DNA from: RH-AL1 sp964243435
Lineage (GTDB): Bacteria > Pseudomonadota > Alphaproteobacteria > Rhizobiales > Beijerinckiaceae
Direction of reading: 5' to 3'
NCBI GenBank assembly: GCA_964243435.1
Contig: CAXTFM010000015.1
Location: forward strand, 1-39,507
DNA: 39,507 bases
Shown: one piece after another, positions 30,063-39,081 of the stretch
Layout: each line of letters starts with the position of its first letter
How positions within the stretch are numbered: position 1 is the first letter of the stretch
Translations under genes and position numbers: made by a program
Notes under the pieces: model-generated
The model's database searches: none
What the model was told of the DNA's origin: nothing
The model's input: only the letters and a program-made list of their open reading frames with translations

Positions 30063-32702
30063 ATGACCACCTACTATATCGATAACTCGGCGGCGAACGC
30101 CAGCGACAAGAACAGCGGCACCTCGGCGGGCAGCCCGTTCGCCGATCTGGCGGCGCTGAGCAAGATCAGCCTGCAGCCCGGCGACACCGTCGCCCTCAAG
30201 GCCGGCACGGTCTACAACGTCGACGCCGCCGGCTCGGCCGCGCTGACGCTGACCGCCTCGGGCACCGCCGACAAGCCGATCACCATCACGAGCTACGGCA
30301 CCGGCGACAAGCCGATCATCAACAACACGTCGACCGTCATGTACAGCGACGCGATCGACCTCAAGAACGCGCACTACGTCACCATCGACGGGATCGGCTT
30401 CCACAACGCGACGCAGGCGGCGGTGAACGTCGCCTCCACGTCGAGCTACATCACCGTCCAGAACAGCGAGATGACCAACGTCGGCGAGGGCGTGCTGCTG
30501 AACGGCACCCACAACCTCGTGACGGAAAACTACATCCACGACCTACACATGGTGAAGGACACGCCGACCAACACCACCAGCGCGGCGACGATCGCGGCGA
30601 CAAACAACGACGACTACGGCGCCAACGGCGTCGTGATCGGCAACTCGTACAACGAGGTGTCCTTCAACAAGATCGTGGATGCCAAGGCGCAGAGCTACGA
30701 CTACGGCACGGACGGCGGCGGCATCGAGCTCTTCGGCACGATGACCAACGTTTCGATCCACGACAACTACGTCGCGGGCTCGCAGGGCTTCCTCGAAGCC
30801 GGCGGGAGCGCCGGCGCCGTGCTGTCGAACATCACGATCAGCAACAACGTCGCCCTCAACAACGGCAACTTCATCGACATCCACAACGGCGGCGGCTCCT
30901 TCGCTGCCACCTTCTCCAACGTCCAGGTCACGAACAACACGGTGGTCGACCAGACCAACGCCAGCAAGGAGATGGCGACCATCTTCTTCGACGCGCCGGG
31001 CGTGACGGCGGCCCAGGTCAACGTCGCCAACAACATCATCTCGCTGAACGACGGCGACTCCGTGTTCAAGCAACAGGGCGCCTACCATTCCAACAACCTG
31101 ATCTATCTTCAGGCCGGCGATACGCACCTTTACAACAACTGGGTGATGACGCTCGGCACCGGCGAGAAATACGGCAACCCCGGCCTGAGCAACGCGGCGA
31201 GCGGCAACTTCACGCCGACCGCGTCCGGCCTCGCCCAGTCCGTCGGCGCCGTGATCAGCGCCAAGCTCCAGGCGGTGATCTCGGGCGCGGCGATCACCTC
31301 AACAACCGCGGTCAGCAGCGTCACCTTCGCCGCCGTCAGCCACTACAGCGCGAGCGGCGCCCTGTCCGATACCTCCGTCACCAACGCCGACGGCAGCTCG
31401 GCCCTGACGACCTACGCGACGGGACAGAACTACGCGATGCAGCAGGCCTTCTACAACGCCGCCGGCACGCTGGTCGAACTCGACCAGTATGCGGCGAGCG
31501 GGGTGCTGCTCTTCAAGCAGAGCCCCGGCGCCGCCGGCACGACCACCGACAACTACAGCACCGCCGGCGTCCTGCTGAACGAGAACGTCCTGCACGCCGA
31601 CGGCACGCGCGACTACACCAATCATGCCGTCACGGGACAAGGCTACACGACCGAGCACATCGCCTACAACGCCGCCGGCGCCATGGTGGAGGACGACCAG
31701 TACGCCACGAACGGGGTGCTCCTGGCCAAGAAAGTGGTCGTTTCCGGTACCACCGCCACGGACCAGTACAGCGCCACCGGCACCCTCCTGAACGAGAAAA
31801 TCATCTCCGCCGACGGTTCGTGCGACTATACCAACCACGCGGTGACGGGGCAGAGCTACACGAGCGAGCACACCGTCTACAACGCCGCCGGCAAGCTGGT
31901 CGAGGACGACCAGTACGCCGCGAACGGCACGCTGCTGGGCAAGGTCGTGGTCGCCGCCGGCACCACCACGACGGACCATTACAGCGCCGCCGGCGTCCTC
32001 CTGAACGAGAACGTGCTGCACGCCGACGGCACGCGCGACTACACCAACAACGCGGTGACGGGGCAGAGCTACACCAGCGAGCACACCGCCTACGCGGCGA
32101 ACGGCGCGCTGGTCGAGGACGACCGCTACACGTCCGCGGGCACCCTGATCTTCAAGCAGGTCGTCGCGGCAAGCGGCACCACCACCGACACGTACAGCTC
32201 GGCGGGGGCGCACCTGACCAGCACGGCGCTCCACGCCGACGGCTCCAAGGACGTTTGGAACTTCGCCGGCGCGAACGGGTCGAGCGAGCACGACAGCTAC
32301 AACGCGGCCGGCCTGCGCACGGTGGTCGACATCACCAACGCCAACGGGTCGCACACCACGACCGCGTCGGCCGGCGGCCTCACCCTGGCGGGGAACGCCG
32401 GGGTGTCCGACACCTTCCAAAGCTTCGGCAACGATACCTTCACCTTCGGGCCGAATGGCGGCGCCGACACGATCAAGGGGTTCCACGCCGGCAACGCCGC
32501 CGGCCACGACACCATCCAGATCAGCGTTGCCGGCATCGACACCTTCGCCCAGCTGCAGGCCCTGATGACCGCGTCCGCGGATCATGCGAGCACGATCATC
32601 CATCTCAGCGCCGCCGACACGATCACGGTCGACCACGTCGCGCCGGCGGCCCTCACCGCCGCGGACTTCCAGATCACCCATCCCGCGGCGGCCCACGCCT
32701 GA
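30063..32702 (+). CDS. Beta-helix exoprotein with 71-residue repeats and a type-I-secretion-like C-terminus
   Basis: 879 residues, Asn/Thr/Ser/Ala/Gly-rich, very acidic, with a single cysteine, as usual for secreted RTX-like proteins. Residues 1-390 form a right-handed parallel beta-helix of the pectate-lyase-like type (MTTYYIDNSAANASDKNSGT, repeated ITITSYGTGDKPII, YVTIDGIGFHNAT, NVSIHDNYVAGSQGF). Residues 428-780 hold the repeats described separately. Residues 790-879 (DTFTFGPNGGADTIKGF, VDHVAPAALTAADFQI) resemble the serralysin/RTX C-terminal cap and secretion signal. There is no N-terminal signal peptide, which fits type I secretion, though no ABC exporter is in the window. Catalytic residues for a lyase are not obvious, so it could be a polysaccharide lyase, an adhesin or a matrix protein. 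A strong hairpin follows. Confidence 0.85.
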   Translation: MTTYYIDNSAANASDKNSGTSAGSPFADLAALSKISLQPGDTVALKAGTVYNVDAAGSAALTLTASGTADKPITITSYGTGDKPIINNTSTVMYSDAIDLKNAHYVTIDGIGFHNATQAAVNVASTSSYITVQNSEMTNVGEGVLLNGTHNLVTENYIHDLHMVKDTPTNTTSAATIAATNNDDYGANGVVIGNSYNEVSFNKIVDAKAQSYDYGTDGGGIELFGTMTNVSIHDNYVAGSQGFLEAGGSAGAVLSNITISNNVALNNGNFIDIHNGGGSFAATFSNVQVTNNTVVDQTNASKEMATIFFDAPGVTAAQVNVANNIISLNDGDSVFKQQGAYHSNNLIYLQAGDTHLYNNWVMTLGTGEKYGNPGLSNAASGNFTPTASGLAQSVGAVISAKLQAVISGAAITSTTAVSSVTFAAVSHYSASGALSDTSVTNADGSSALTTYATGQNYAMQQAFYNAAGTLVELDQYAASGVLLFKQSPGAAGTTTDNYSTAGVLLNENVLHADGTRDYTNHAVTGQGYTTEHIAYNAAGAMVEDDQYATNGVLLAKKVVVSGTTATDQYSATGTLLNEKIISADGSCDYTNHAVTGQSYTSEHTVYNAAGKLVEDDQYAANGTLLGKVVVAAGTTTTDHYSAAGVLLNENVLHADGTRDYTNNAVTGQSYTSEHTAYAANGALVEDDRYTSAGTLIFKQVVAASGTTTDTYSSAGAHLTSTALHADGSKDVWNFAGANGSSEHDSYNAAGLRTVVDITNANGSHTTTASAGGLTLAGNAGVSDTFQSFGNDTFTFGPNGGADTIKGFHAGNAAGHDTIQISVAGIDTFAQLQALMTASADHASTIIHLSAADTITVDHVAPAALTAADFQITHPAAAHA
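31344..32360 (+). repeat. Tandem 213-bp (71-residue) repeats inside the exoprotein
   Basis: Repeat starts at 31344, 31554, 31767, 31980 and 32193; spacings are 210, 213, 213 and 213 bp, and the fifth copy is degenerate. Each unit holds two YD-like half-units: YSAAGVLLNENVLHADGTRD and YNAAGKLVEDDQYAANGTLL. Units 2-4 are the most alike and the outer ones have drifted, as expected when copies are gained in the middle. Confidence 0.9.
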
Positions 32703-32739
32703 GGAAACGCCGCGCGGCCGCGCCGCGCGAAACGGCCTG

Positions 32740-32772
32740 GCACCCGGTGGCGACGACGTCGCCACCGGGTGC
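32740..32772 (+). terminator. 15-bp-stem hairpin after the exoprotein gene
   Basis: Perfect inverted repeat GCACCCGGTGGCGAC (32740-32754) and its complement at 32758-32772 with a three-base loop, 38 bp after the stop codon, followed by TTCCGCGTTTGCC, which is only partly T-rich. Probable transcription terminator for the exoprotein. Confidence 0.75.
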
Positions 32773-32975
32773 TTCCGCGTTTGCCAGCCATCCGTCTCGG
32801 GTGCGACGCCGATCGGACCCGGCCCGCACGACGGCGTGTACACTGTCTGGATTACGCCTGTACCGACACGTTGACTTCGCCGGCCTCACGCTCGTCAATG
32901 GACGCATGTAGTCCCGCATGGCGTTACGATCGCTATGCTTTGCATTCCGTCATCGATGCGCTTTCGAGGTCCACC

Positions 32976-34082
32976 ATGCCGCTGCTGACGAACGCCGTCC
33001 TCCTCGCGCCGACCGGGTGGTCCGATCTCGGCGCCGGCCCGCTCACCGTGTCCGCGCACGGGCCGGAATGGGCCAACGTGCTGCTGGCGCTGTCCGACGC
33101 GCAGCCGCCCGCCTCGCTCGTCGACGGCGAGCCGCTGCGCGGCGCGCGCTTCTTCGGCACCGCCACCCATGTCTGGGCGCTGGCGCTCGGGCAACCGGCG
33201 CGCGTCGTGGTGACCGCGCCCGACGTCGGGTCGTCGCTCGGCGGGGGCGGCGGCGGCGCGTCGGGCGGCCCCATTACACTCGCCGACGGCGCCGACGCCG
33301 CGCAAGGCTCGACGGGGGACGCCGCCTGGGGCGGCACCGGGCAGGGCACCCTCGTTGCCGTCGCCAAGGGGATGTGGGCGAGACTCGGCGCCGTGACGCT
33401 CGCCGGCGGCGCGGCGGTCGTCGGCAAGGTCGGTCTCGACCAGACCGCGCCCGGCGCAAGCAACAGGGTGTCGATCGGCTCGGACGGCACGGTGAACCTC
33501 GGCGCGCTCAACGGGGTCGCCCTCGACGCCAGCGTGCAGTCGGTCAAGGCGACGCTCGGGGCGCCGTTCCAGGCCGGCGGCGCGCTCGGCGCGGGCGAGG
33601 CGCACCTCGGCGAGGTCGGCGGCAACGTCGGCAGGTTCCAGGCGCAGTTCGGGCCGTCGACCTCGACGACCTACGCCGCCGGGCAGGCGATGGCCGCGCC
33701 CATCGAGGTCACGGGCATGGGCCGCGTCGCCAACGGGTCCGGCCTCATCGTCGGCGCCTCGCTCGAGCTCGCCGCCGCCAACACGATCGAGGTCGACCTC
33801 GTGATGTTCGGCGCGCAGCCCGGCGGCAGCTACGCCGCCGGCACCGCCTTCACCATCGCCGCTGCCGACCGGCCCAAAGTGTCCAAGGTGCTGAAGCTGA
33901 CCGACTGGACCGCGCTGGGCGCTGCCGACAGCCTCGGCGAGGTGGTCCCGGCGCCGAAGTTCTACGCCTGCGAGGACGCCGGCAAGACGACCTCGCTGTG
34001 GGTGGTGCCGGTGGCGCGCGGCTCCATCACCCTGGCCACGGCGACGGACGCGACGTTGAAGCTCCGCGCGTCGCGGAACTGA
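32976..34082 (+). CDS. Phage tail-like structural protein
   Basis: 368 residues from ATG 32976 (GAGG nine bases upstream); the longer frame to 32769 runs through the terminator and was rejected. Gly/Ala-rich, no signal peptide or membrane helix. Segments resemble modular tail-associated proteins of tailed phages: ITLADGADAAQGSTGDAAWGG, then VGLDQTAPGASNRVSIGSDG, and a C-terminal beta domain with STTYAAGQAMAAPI, LEVDLVM-like strands and WVVPVARGSITLATATDATLKLR. This is family-pattern recognition from memory. Ends four bases before the SGNH hydrolase gene, with GAGG in that junction, so the pair is coupled. No other phage structural, packaging or integrase genes are present. Confidence 0.6.
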   Translation: MPLLTNAVLLAPTGWSDLGAGPLTVSAHGPEWANVLLALSDAQPPASLVDGEPLRGARFFGTATHVWALALGQPARVVVTAPDVGSSLGGGGGGASGGPITLADGADAAQGSTGDAAWGGTGQGTLVAVAKGMWARLGAVTLAGGAAVVGKVGLDQTAPGASNRVSIGSDGTVNLGALNGVALDASVQSVKATLGAPFQAGGALGAGEAHLGEVGGNVGRFQAQFGPSTSTTYAAGQAMAAPIEVTGMGRVANGSGLIVGASLELAAANTIEVDLVMFGAQPGGSYAAGTAFTIAAADRPKVSKVLKLTDWTALGAADSLGEVVPAPKFYACEDAGKTTSLWVVPVARGSITLATATDATLKLRASRN

Positions 34083-34086
34083 GGCG

Positions 34087-35340
34087 ATGTTCAATCCCGG
34101 CGCGGTGACGCCCAAACCCCCGCAGATCTTCTATCCCGCCCCGCAGGCGCAGGTCGCGACCGCCAAGCTGTACCGTCCCGGCGGGCTCACCGGCGGCAAC
34201 GGGCTGACGCACTGCCAGCTCGTGCCCTCCGACGCGCCGTTCACCGGCGGAGCCATCACCATCTACAACAACCAGACCGCGCCCATCGTCATCGACGCCT
34301 GCTGCGTCGCGCCGACCGCTGCGGCGAACGACGGCTACAGCCCCGTGGACGGCGCGGGCGCGGCCGTGCCCTGGACGGTCGTGCCCGGCGGCCCCTGGGT
34401 GGTCCCGACGGGCGGCTACATCGCGCCGGGCGTGTTCGGCTACCGGCCGGGCGCGGCCAAGATCCCCTTCACCGCGATCTCCCTCGCCCGTTCGGACGTG
34501 TCGGGGGCCCCGCCGCTGCTGATGTTCCGCGTGCATGTGGGCAGCGGGCAGCTCAACGCGGCGACCCCGACGCCGGCGCAGCTCGATGCCCAGGCGGCAG
34601 CCTATGCCGCGCGGCGGCCGTGGAACGGGTACTACAAGAGCGGCAACTACGCCGCCTCCAACCAGAGCGGCATCGGCACGCCGACGCGCAGCCTCGTCGC
34701 GGCGCTTTCCATCGACTTCGCCACGACCGTGCTGGCGAAAACGGTGCTCGCCTTCGGTGACTCGACCGAGCAGGGCGCGAAATCGATGGTGAGCGTCAAC
34801 GGCACCGCAACCTTGCACGATTACAACGGCGCGCTGATGATCGCCTGCGACGCGCTGTCCACGCTGGCGCGGCCGGTTTACGCGGCGAACTGCGGCTACC
34901 AGGGCCAAACGGTGGACGGGTTCACCAACATGGCCGATGTTTGGATCAACATGATCCGTCCGCACGTCGTCATCGGCCAGCCCTGGTCGATCAACGACGG
35001 CATCGGCGCCAGCCAGAACCTGGCGGACGCCGCCTTCCTCAAGTCGCGCGCCATCCTGCTCAAGGCGAAGCGTTCGGGCATGGTGGCGGCGTGGCGCACG
35101 GCGCTCCCGTCCTCGTCGTGCTCGGCAGCCGCCGACGTCGTGCGCGCCGCCATCAACGCCCGCTGCCGCGCCGATCACGACCTGCCCTGCGTCGACTACG
35201 ATGCGGCGGTGACGGATGGCGGCGCGCCGGCGCGCCTGCAAGCGGGCTACGACAGCGGCGACGGCACCCACCCCGGCGCCGCCGGCTACGCCCAGATCGC
35301 CTCGGCGCAGCTCCAGCCGTTCCTGGCCAATATCGCGTGA
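34087..35340 (+). CDS. SGNH/GDSL-family hydrolase with N-terminal beta domain
   Basis: 417 residues. Residues 1-160 form a beta-rich domain with no assigned family. The hydrolase domain starts at about 215: block I LAFGDSTEQG with nucleophile Ser226, block II Gly in CGYQGQTVDGF (about 269-279), block III Asn303 in SINDG, and block V DGTHPGAAGYAQIA with Asp392 and His395. All four SGNH positions are present, so it should be an active esterase, for example a polysaccharide deacetylase or a lipid or aryl esterase. No signal peptide is visible. Coupled to the tail-like gene. Such pairs occur in phage tail modules; here the surroundings are surface-glycan genes. Confidence 0.85.
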   Translation: MFNPGAVTPKPPQIFYPAPQAQVATAKLYRPGGLTGGNGLTHCQLVPSDAPFTGGAITIYNNQTAPIVIDACCVAPTAAANDGYSPVDGAGAAVPWTVVPGGPWVVPTGGYIAPGVFGYRPGAAKIPFTAISLARSDVSGAPPLLMFRVHVGSGQLNAATPTPAQLDAQAAAYAARRPWNGYYKSGNYAASNQSGIGTPTRSLVAALSIDFATTVLAKTVLAFGDSTEQGAKSMVSVNGTATLHDYNGALMIACDALSTLARPVYAANCGYQGQTVDGFTNMADVWINMIRPHVVIGQPWSINDGIGASQNLADAAFLKSRAILLKAKRSGMVAAWRTALPSSSCSAAADVVRAAINARCRADHDLPCVDYDAAVTDGGAPARLQAGYDSGDGTHPGAAGYAQIASAQLQPFLANIA

Positions 35341-35440
35341 CGTCAGCGCGTGACATCAGGGTGGCCGCGAGCGAAGCGGCGTTGTGCAATGCTGCATTGC
35401 TTTGTTACGCTCTTTGAGAGCCTGACCGCGAGTTCCGACC

Positions 35441-36163
35441 TTGACTAGATCAGTCGCCACCGGCAAAGCGAGCGTGGGCCACTTCGACGAGACCGTCAAA
35501 GGCCTCAAAACCTCGTCGCTCATCGACGTCATCAGAGTCGACTTGAAGATCAATCCTAAGAAGATCCTTGTCGTCGGTTGTGGATCGGGTCTGGAAGCTG
35601 GTCAGCTGGCCCGGGAGTTTGGTGCCGAAACAGTCGGCATCGACACGACCGAGGATTTCGATTTCAATCATGCGGCATCCGCACCGGCGCGGTTGCTCCA
35701 AATGGACGCTTTGGACCTGCATTTCGAGGATGAAAGCTTCGATTTCATCTTCTCGTTTCATGCCTTGGAGCACATCCCGGGGCCGACCAGGGCGCTTTCC
35801 GAAATGTCGCGGGTCCTCCGCAAGGGCGGAACCTATCTCATTGGAACGCCCAACCGTTCGCGCCTGATTGGTTATATTGGATCTGCACGCCCCCTGCATC
35901 AGAAGATCAAGTTCAACATCGCCGACCTCAGGATGCGGCTGCGCGGCAAGTGGAGCAACGAGCAGGGAGCTCACGCCGGCTTCTCGGTTGACGAGCTGAG
36001 CGGTCTTTGTCGGAACGCGTTCGGAAGCGTGCTCGATGTGTCCAGCAACTATTACCTGCGGGCATACCGCTCGAAGCGGAAGCTCGTGGAGCTGCTGATC
36101 AGGACGAGGCTGAATGCCGTCGCCTATCCCTGCGTCTACGTTGCCGGTTGCAAGGACGCATGA
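35441..36163 (+). CDS. Class I SAM-dependent methyltransferase
   Basis: 240 residues with a TTG start; GTG 35474 is an alternative and the binding site is weak for both. Motif I KILVVGCGSGLEAGQLA (about 41-57), acidic residue in VGIDTTED, motif II/III ESFDFIFSFHALEHIPGP and LRKGGTYLIGTPNRSR, as in Methyltransf_11 family members of polysaccharide clusters. The C-terminal part (KFNIADLRMRLRGKW, AYRSKRKLVELLI) probably binds the acceptor. Less GC-rich with more varied codons than its neighbours. Predicted role: methylation of a sugar or glycan end at the cytoplasmic face. Confidence 0.88.
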   Translation: MTRSVATGKASVGHFDETVKGLKTSSLIDVIRVDLKINPKKILVVGCGSGLEAGQLAREFGAETVGIDTTEDFDFNHAASAPARLLQMDALDLHFEDESFDFIFSFHALEHIPGPTRALSEMSRVLRKGGTYLIGTPNRSRLIGYIGSARPLHQKIKFNIADLRMRLRGKWSNEQGAHAGFSVDELSGLCRNAFGSVLDVSSNYYLRAYRSKRKLVELLIRTRLNAVAYPCVYVAGCKDA

Positions 36164-36424
36164 GCGCCATCAGCGGCCTTGCCGATCGGCCAACGGCGCG
36201 TCGTCGATCGCAAGGGCGCGAAGGAATGGATCGCAGTGGTCGATCACGTTCTCGGAGGGAGGGACGGGCGACGAGGGCACGCGCATCGCTCCGGATCGGG
36301 AACAGCTCCAGCGTCCTGCTCCGGGCCCCGCGCCACGCGTCGAACGCGGACAAGCTCGTGCCTCATCGACCCTGTTATAAGAATGAACGGACGCGGTCAC
36401 GGGCGGTCGGCTGAGGGGGTTGTC

Positions 36425-37561
36425 ATGGACGCGCCGCGAAACAGGGCCATCTTCCACACGCTCGACGGCATGCGCGGCGTCGCCGCCCTCGCGGTCGTGA
36501 TGCTGCATGTCCGCGCGTTTTTCGGCTTCCATCCCAGGCACGCCTACCTCGCCGTCGATCTCTTCTTCGTCATGAGCGGCTTCGTGCTCGCGCATGCCTA
36601 CGAGGACAAGCTCGCCAGCGGCGCCATTTCCGCGCGTCAGTTCATGGTGTACCGCCTCATCCGCCTTTGGCCCTTGTTCGCGCTGAGCAGCGTCGTCGCG
36701 GCGATCGGCGTCTACCTCGGCGACAAGTACATGGTGGCTGGCGGGTGGTCCGCGTCCGCCCTGGTGGTGTCGCTCGGGTTGTCGTTCTTCATGGTGCCAT
36801 CGCCGTTGAGCCTGTCCGGCGCCCTTTATCCCCTCAACATCGCGGGGTGGTCGCTGTTCTTCGAGATCCTGGCCAACGCCGCCTATTGCTGCGTCCTGTT
36901 CCCGTTGTCGCGCCGGGTCCTGCTGCTCCTCATCGCAGGATGCGGCGTCGTGCTCGTGGCGTCGATCGCGATGTCGTCCAGCCACCAGGTCAACGTCGGC
37001 TTGTCGATCAAAACGAGCGGCGTGGGGCTGGCCCGGGTCGGCTTCTCGTTCCTGGCGGGCGTCGTCACCTATCGCGTCTTCCTTGCCCGGCGAAACGACC
37101 GCTTGGCCGCCGTCAACGGCAACCTGCTTGCCGCGGCGTGCCTCGGCGTGGTCGCGGCCGCCCTGTTCACGAACGCGTTCCAGTCGGTCAACGCCGCCTT
37201 CACGGTCGCCTTCCTGCTGCTCGGCCCGGTGGTCGTCTACGTGGCCGCGCATGCCGAGCCCTCCCACGTCCTGCGGCGCGGCTGCCGGCTCTTCGGCGAC
37301 ACCTCCTACGCGGTCTACCTTCTGCACCTGCCGCTCGGGTATCCCTTCGCGGTCTTGTTGCTGCACTCGAGCGTCGTGCACGGGTGGCTCGCGCCGCCGA
37401 CGAGCGGGTTCGTGCTGATCGGCTTCCTGTTGGCAGTCACCTACGCCATCGACATCTCGTTCGACCGGCCGGCCCGCAAGTTCCTCGTCGCCTTTTGCAA
37501 GAAGCGCGGGATCCTGCGCCGGCCGGATCCGCGCCCGATCCAATCGGAGCAGTTCTCCTGA
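36425..37561 (+). CDS. Acyltransferase 3 family membrane protein
   Basis: 378 residues from ATG 36425, preceded by GAGGGGG; upstream in-frame sequence to 36179 is not homologous. About ten helices. Motifs: FHTLDGMRGVAALAVVMLHV, with the conserved Arg and His; AVDLFFVMSGFVLAHAYEDKL; FMVYRLIRLWPLFALS; NIAGWSLFFEILANAAYC; FGDTSYAVYLLHLPLG. Known role as for the enzyme at 28621-29814: O-acylation of surface sugars. The two are only distantly alike and would modify different positions or glycans. 261 bp before it and 249 bp after it show no gene. Confidence 0.92.
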   Translation: MDAPRNRAIFHTLDGMRGVAALAVVMLHVRAFFGFHPRHAYLAVDLFFVMSGFVLAHAYEDKLASGAISARQFMVYRLIRLWPLFALSSVVAAIGVYLGDKYMVAGGWSASALVVSLGLSFFMVPSPLSLSGALYPLNIAGWSLFFEILANAAYCCVLFPLSRRVLLLLIAGCGVVLVASIAMSSSHQVNVGLSIKTSGVGLARVGFSFLAGVVTYRVFLARRNDRLAAVNGNLLAAACLGVVAAALFTNAFQSVNAAFTVAFLLLGPVVVYVAAHAEPSHVLRRGCRLFGDTSYAVYLLHLPLGYPFAVLLLHSSVVHGWLAPPTSGFVLIGFLLAVTYAIDISFDRPARKFLVAFCKKRGILRRPDPRPIQSEQFS

Positions 37562-37810
37562 CATCGATCACCCAGTTCGGGAGATGTCTCACAACGCAGC
37601 GAAGGGGTGCCCGATCCTCCGATCGTGCTCGTTCAAAGAGCCTCAACCAGGTCCTCGCCGACGCGGCCTGCCCCGAGGCCCGCGCAATCCGTTGCAAGGC
37701 CACGCGCCCGGATGGGCGCACCCCAACGCCCATGGGCAACGTACCCGTTCGACGCCTGCGCCCCGACCGTGCGTGAGGCCGAGGTCGCCTGATGCTTCGA
37801 GGATGGCACG

Positions 37811-38821
37811 ATGAGCATGCACCATGACACCCAGCGCCTCGTCATCCTCCGTACGCACTATTGGGATGCTTCGATCGAGCGCTTCGCCGCACGGCTTGAA
37901 GCAAGCGGCGAGGACGTCTGCATCGCGGTCGATGAAACGCATGGACCAACCGCGATCCCACAGGACGTCGGGTGGCCCGTCGTCGCCCTGACACCGTCGC
38001 TGATCCACGACCTCGGCTTGCTGCAAACCGATGACGTGAGCTGGCGATGTGGCGACTACGCACTCTACGCGGTACGGCAGCGCTTTCCCGACAAAGCGAA
38101 CTATTGGCTGATCGAGCCGGACGATTACTTCAACATGGACGATATCGGGAGCTTCTTCCGGTTCTTCGATGCGTTTCCGGAAGTGGGTCTTTTGTGTGCC
38201 TATGGCCGGCGGGCTGAACCGAACTGGTTCTGGGCTGGAGCGATGCGTCGTTTCGAGACCGATGTCCACCGGTGCCTTTTTTCGATCGTGCGGCTGTCGG
38301 CTTCAGCGCTCGACCGCCTGCTTGACCGCCGCCGCGCGATGTCGGACGCGATCAGGACCGAGGGCGCCGTGATCGACAAGCAGTCATGGCCCAACGACGA
38401 GGCCTTCGTGGCGACGGTTTGCGCGACCGATGGACTTGGGATGCGCGACCTCAACAGCTTTGGACACGTGTTCTATTCGACTGAAACCCTGTCGTTCAAC
38501 AACCCGATGTCGCTGAACTTCCTGTCGAACCATCGCAAGGACGGCTGCGTGTACCACCCCGTGCTGTCGGGCAAGCACTTCGAACGAAAAGCGCGAGATC
38601 TGTTCGTCAACGCGACGCGTGGGCGCGCCCACGACCTGCTCGTCTTCAACCGTGTCTTCCAACGGCATTTCGCAAGCGAGATGGGTGCGGCGGCGGCAAG
38701 CCGTTTCGCGCGCGATGTTCGAACGGCATGGCGCGCCAAAGGCCGACACCTTCTGAGCTTCCTGGCCCTGAGCGAGGCGCGGCACCTCCGGCGCCGGTGG
38801 CTCGGGCGCCGGCCGAGCTGA
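37811..38821 (+). CDS. Glycosyltransferase-like protein of unknown specificity
   Basis: 336 residues from ATG 37811 (GAGG nine bases upstream). The N-terminal half reads as a GT-A-like fold: RLVILRTHYWDASIERFAARL, then KANYWLIEPDDYFNMDDI with Asp104-Asp105 where GT-A enzymes hold a metal ion, and later SWPNDEAFVATVCA as a possible acceptor-side acidic motif. The C-terminal 90 residues are basic and helical. No signal peptide or membrane helix. I do not recognise a named family. Its position between glycan-modifying genes supports a role in surface polysaccharide synthesis. Confidence 0.6.
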   Translation: MSMHHDTQRLVILRTHYWDASIERFAARLEASGEDVCIAVDETHGPTAIPQDVGWPVVALTPSLIHDLGLLQTDDVSWRCGDYALYAVRQRFPDKANYWLIEPDDYFNMDDIGSFFRFFDAFPEVGLLCAYGRRAEPNWFWAGAMRRFETDVHRCLFSIVRLSASALDRLLDRRRAMSDAIRTEGAVIDKQSWPNDEAFVATVCATDGLGMRDLNSFGHVFYSTETLSFNNPMSLNFLSNHRKDGCVYHPVLSGKHFERKARDLFVNATRGRAHDLLVFNRVFQRHFASEMGAAAASRFARDVRTAWRAKGRHLLSFLALSEARHLRRRWLGRRPS

Positions 38822-39081
38822 TGATCGCCGTTCAGGGAATGTCGCGCTTCGAGTCCGGGCCGCTTCGACGACGCACCGAGGGTTTGCGCGCGTGAGGCCA
38901 TTCGATGGAGGCAACCGCAAGGACGCGGACCGTAAACTGCTGAGGGTCGCGTGATGCGGCATGTGGTTTCGCGCTCGGCGCAGCTCGACCCGTTGATCGG
39001 GGGCCGAACGGCAAGCTCGTCAAGTTGCGCACCGCATTAAGACAGTCTAAAGCCTGTTGCATCACCGAATCGAGGGTAGCA

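Noticed and set aside
31299..32843. Minus-strand frame of 514 codons opposite the exoprotein
   Set aside because: Its apparent repeats simply mirror the 213-bp repeats of the plus-strand gene.
32769..32975. Upstream extension of the tail-like protein
   Set aside because: Overlaps the terminator hairpin and has no similarity; ATG 32976 has a good ribosome binding site.
30063..35340. Whole region as an intact prophage
   Set aside because: No integrase, terminase, portal, capsid or lysis genes and no attachment-site duplication were seen.
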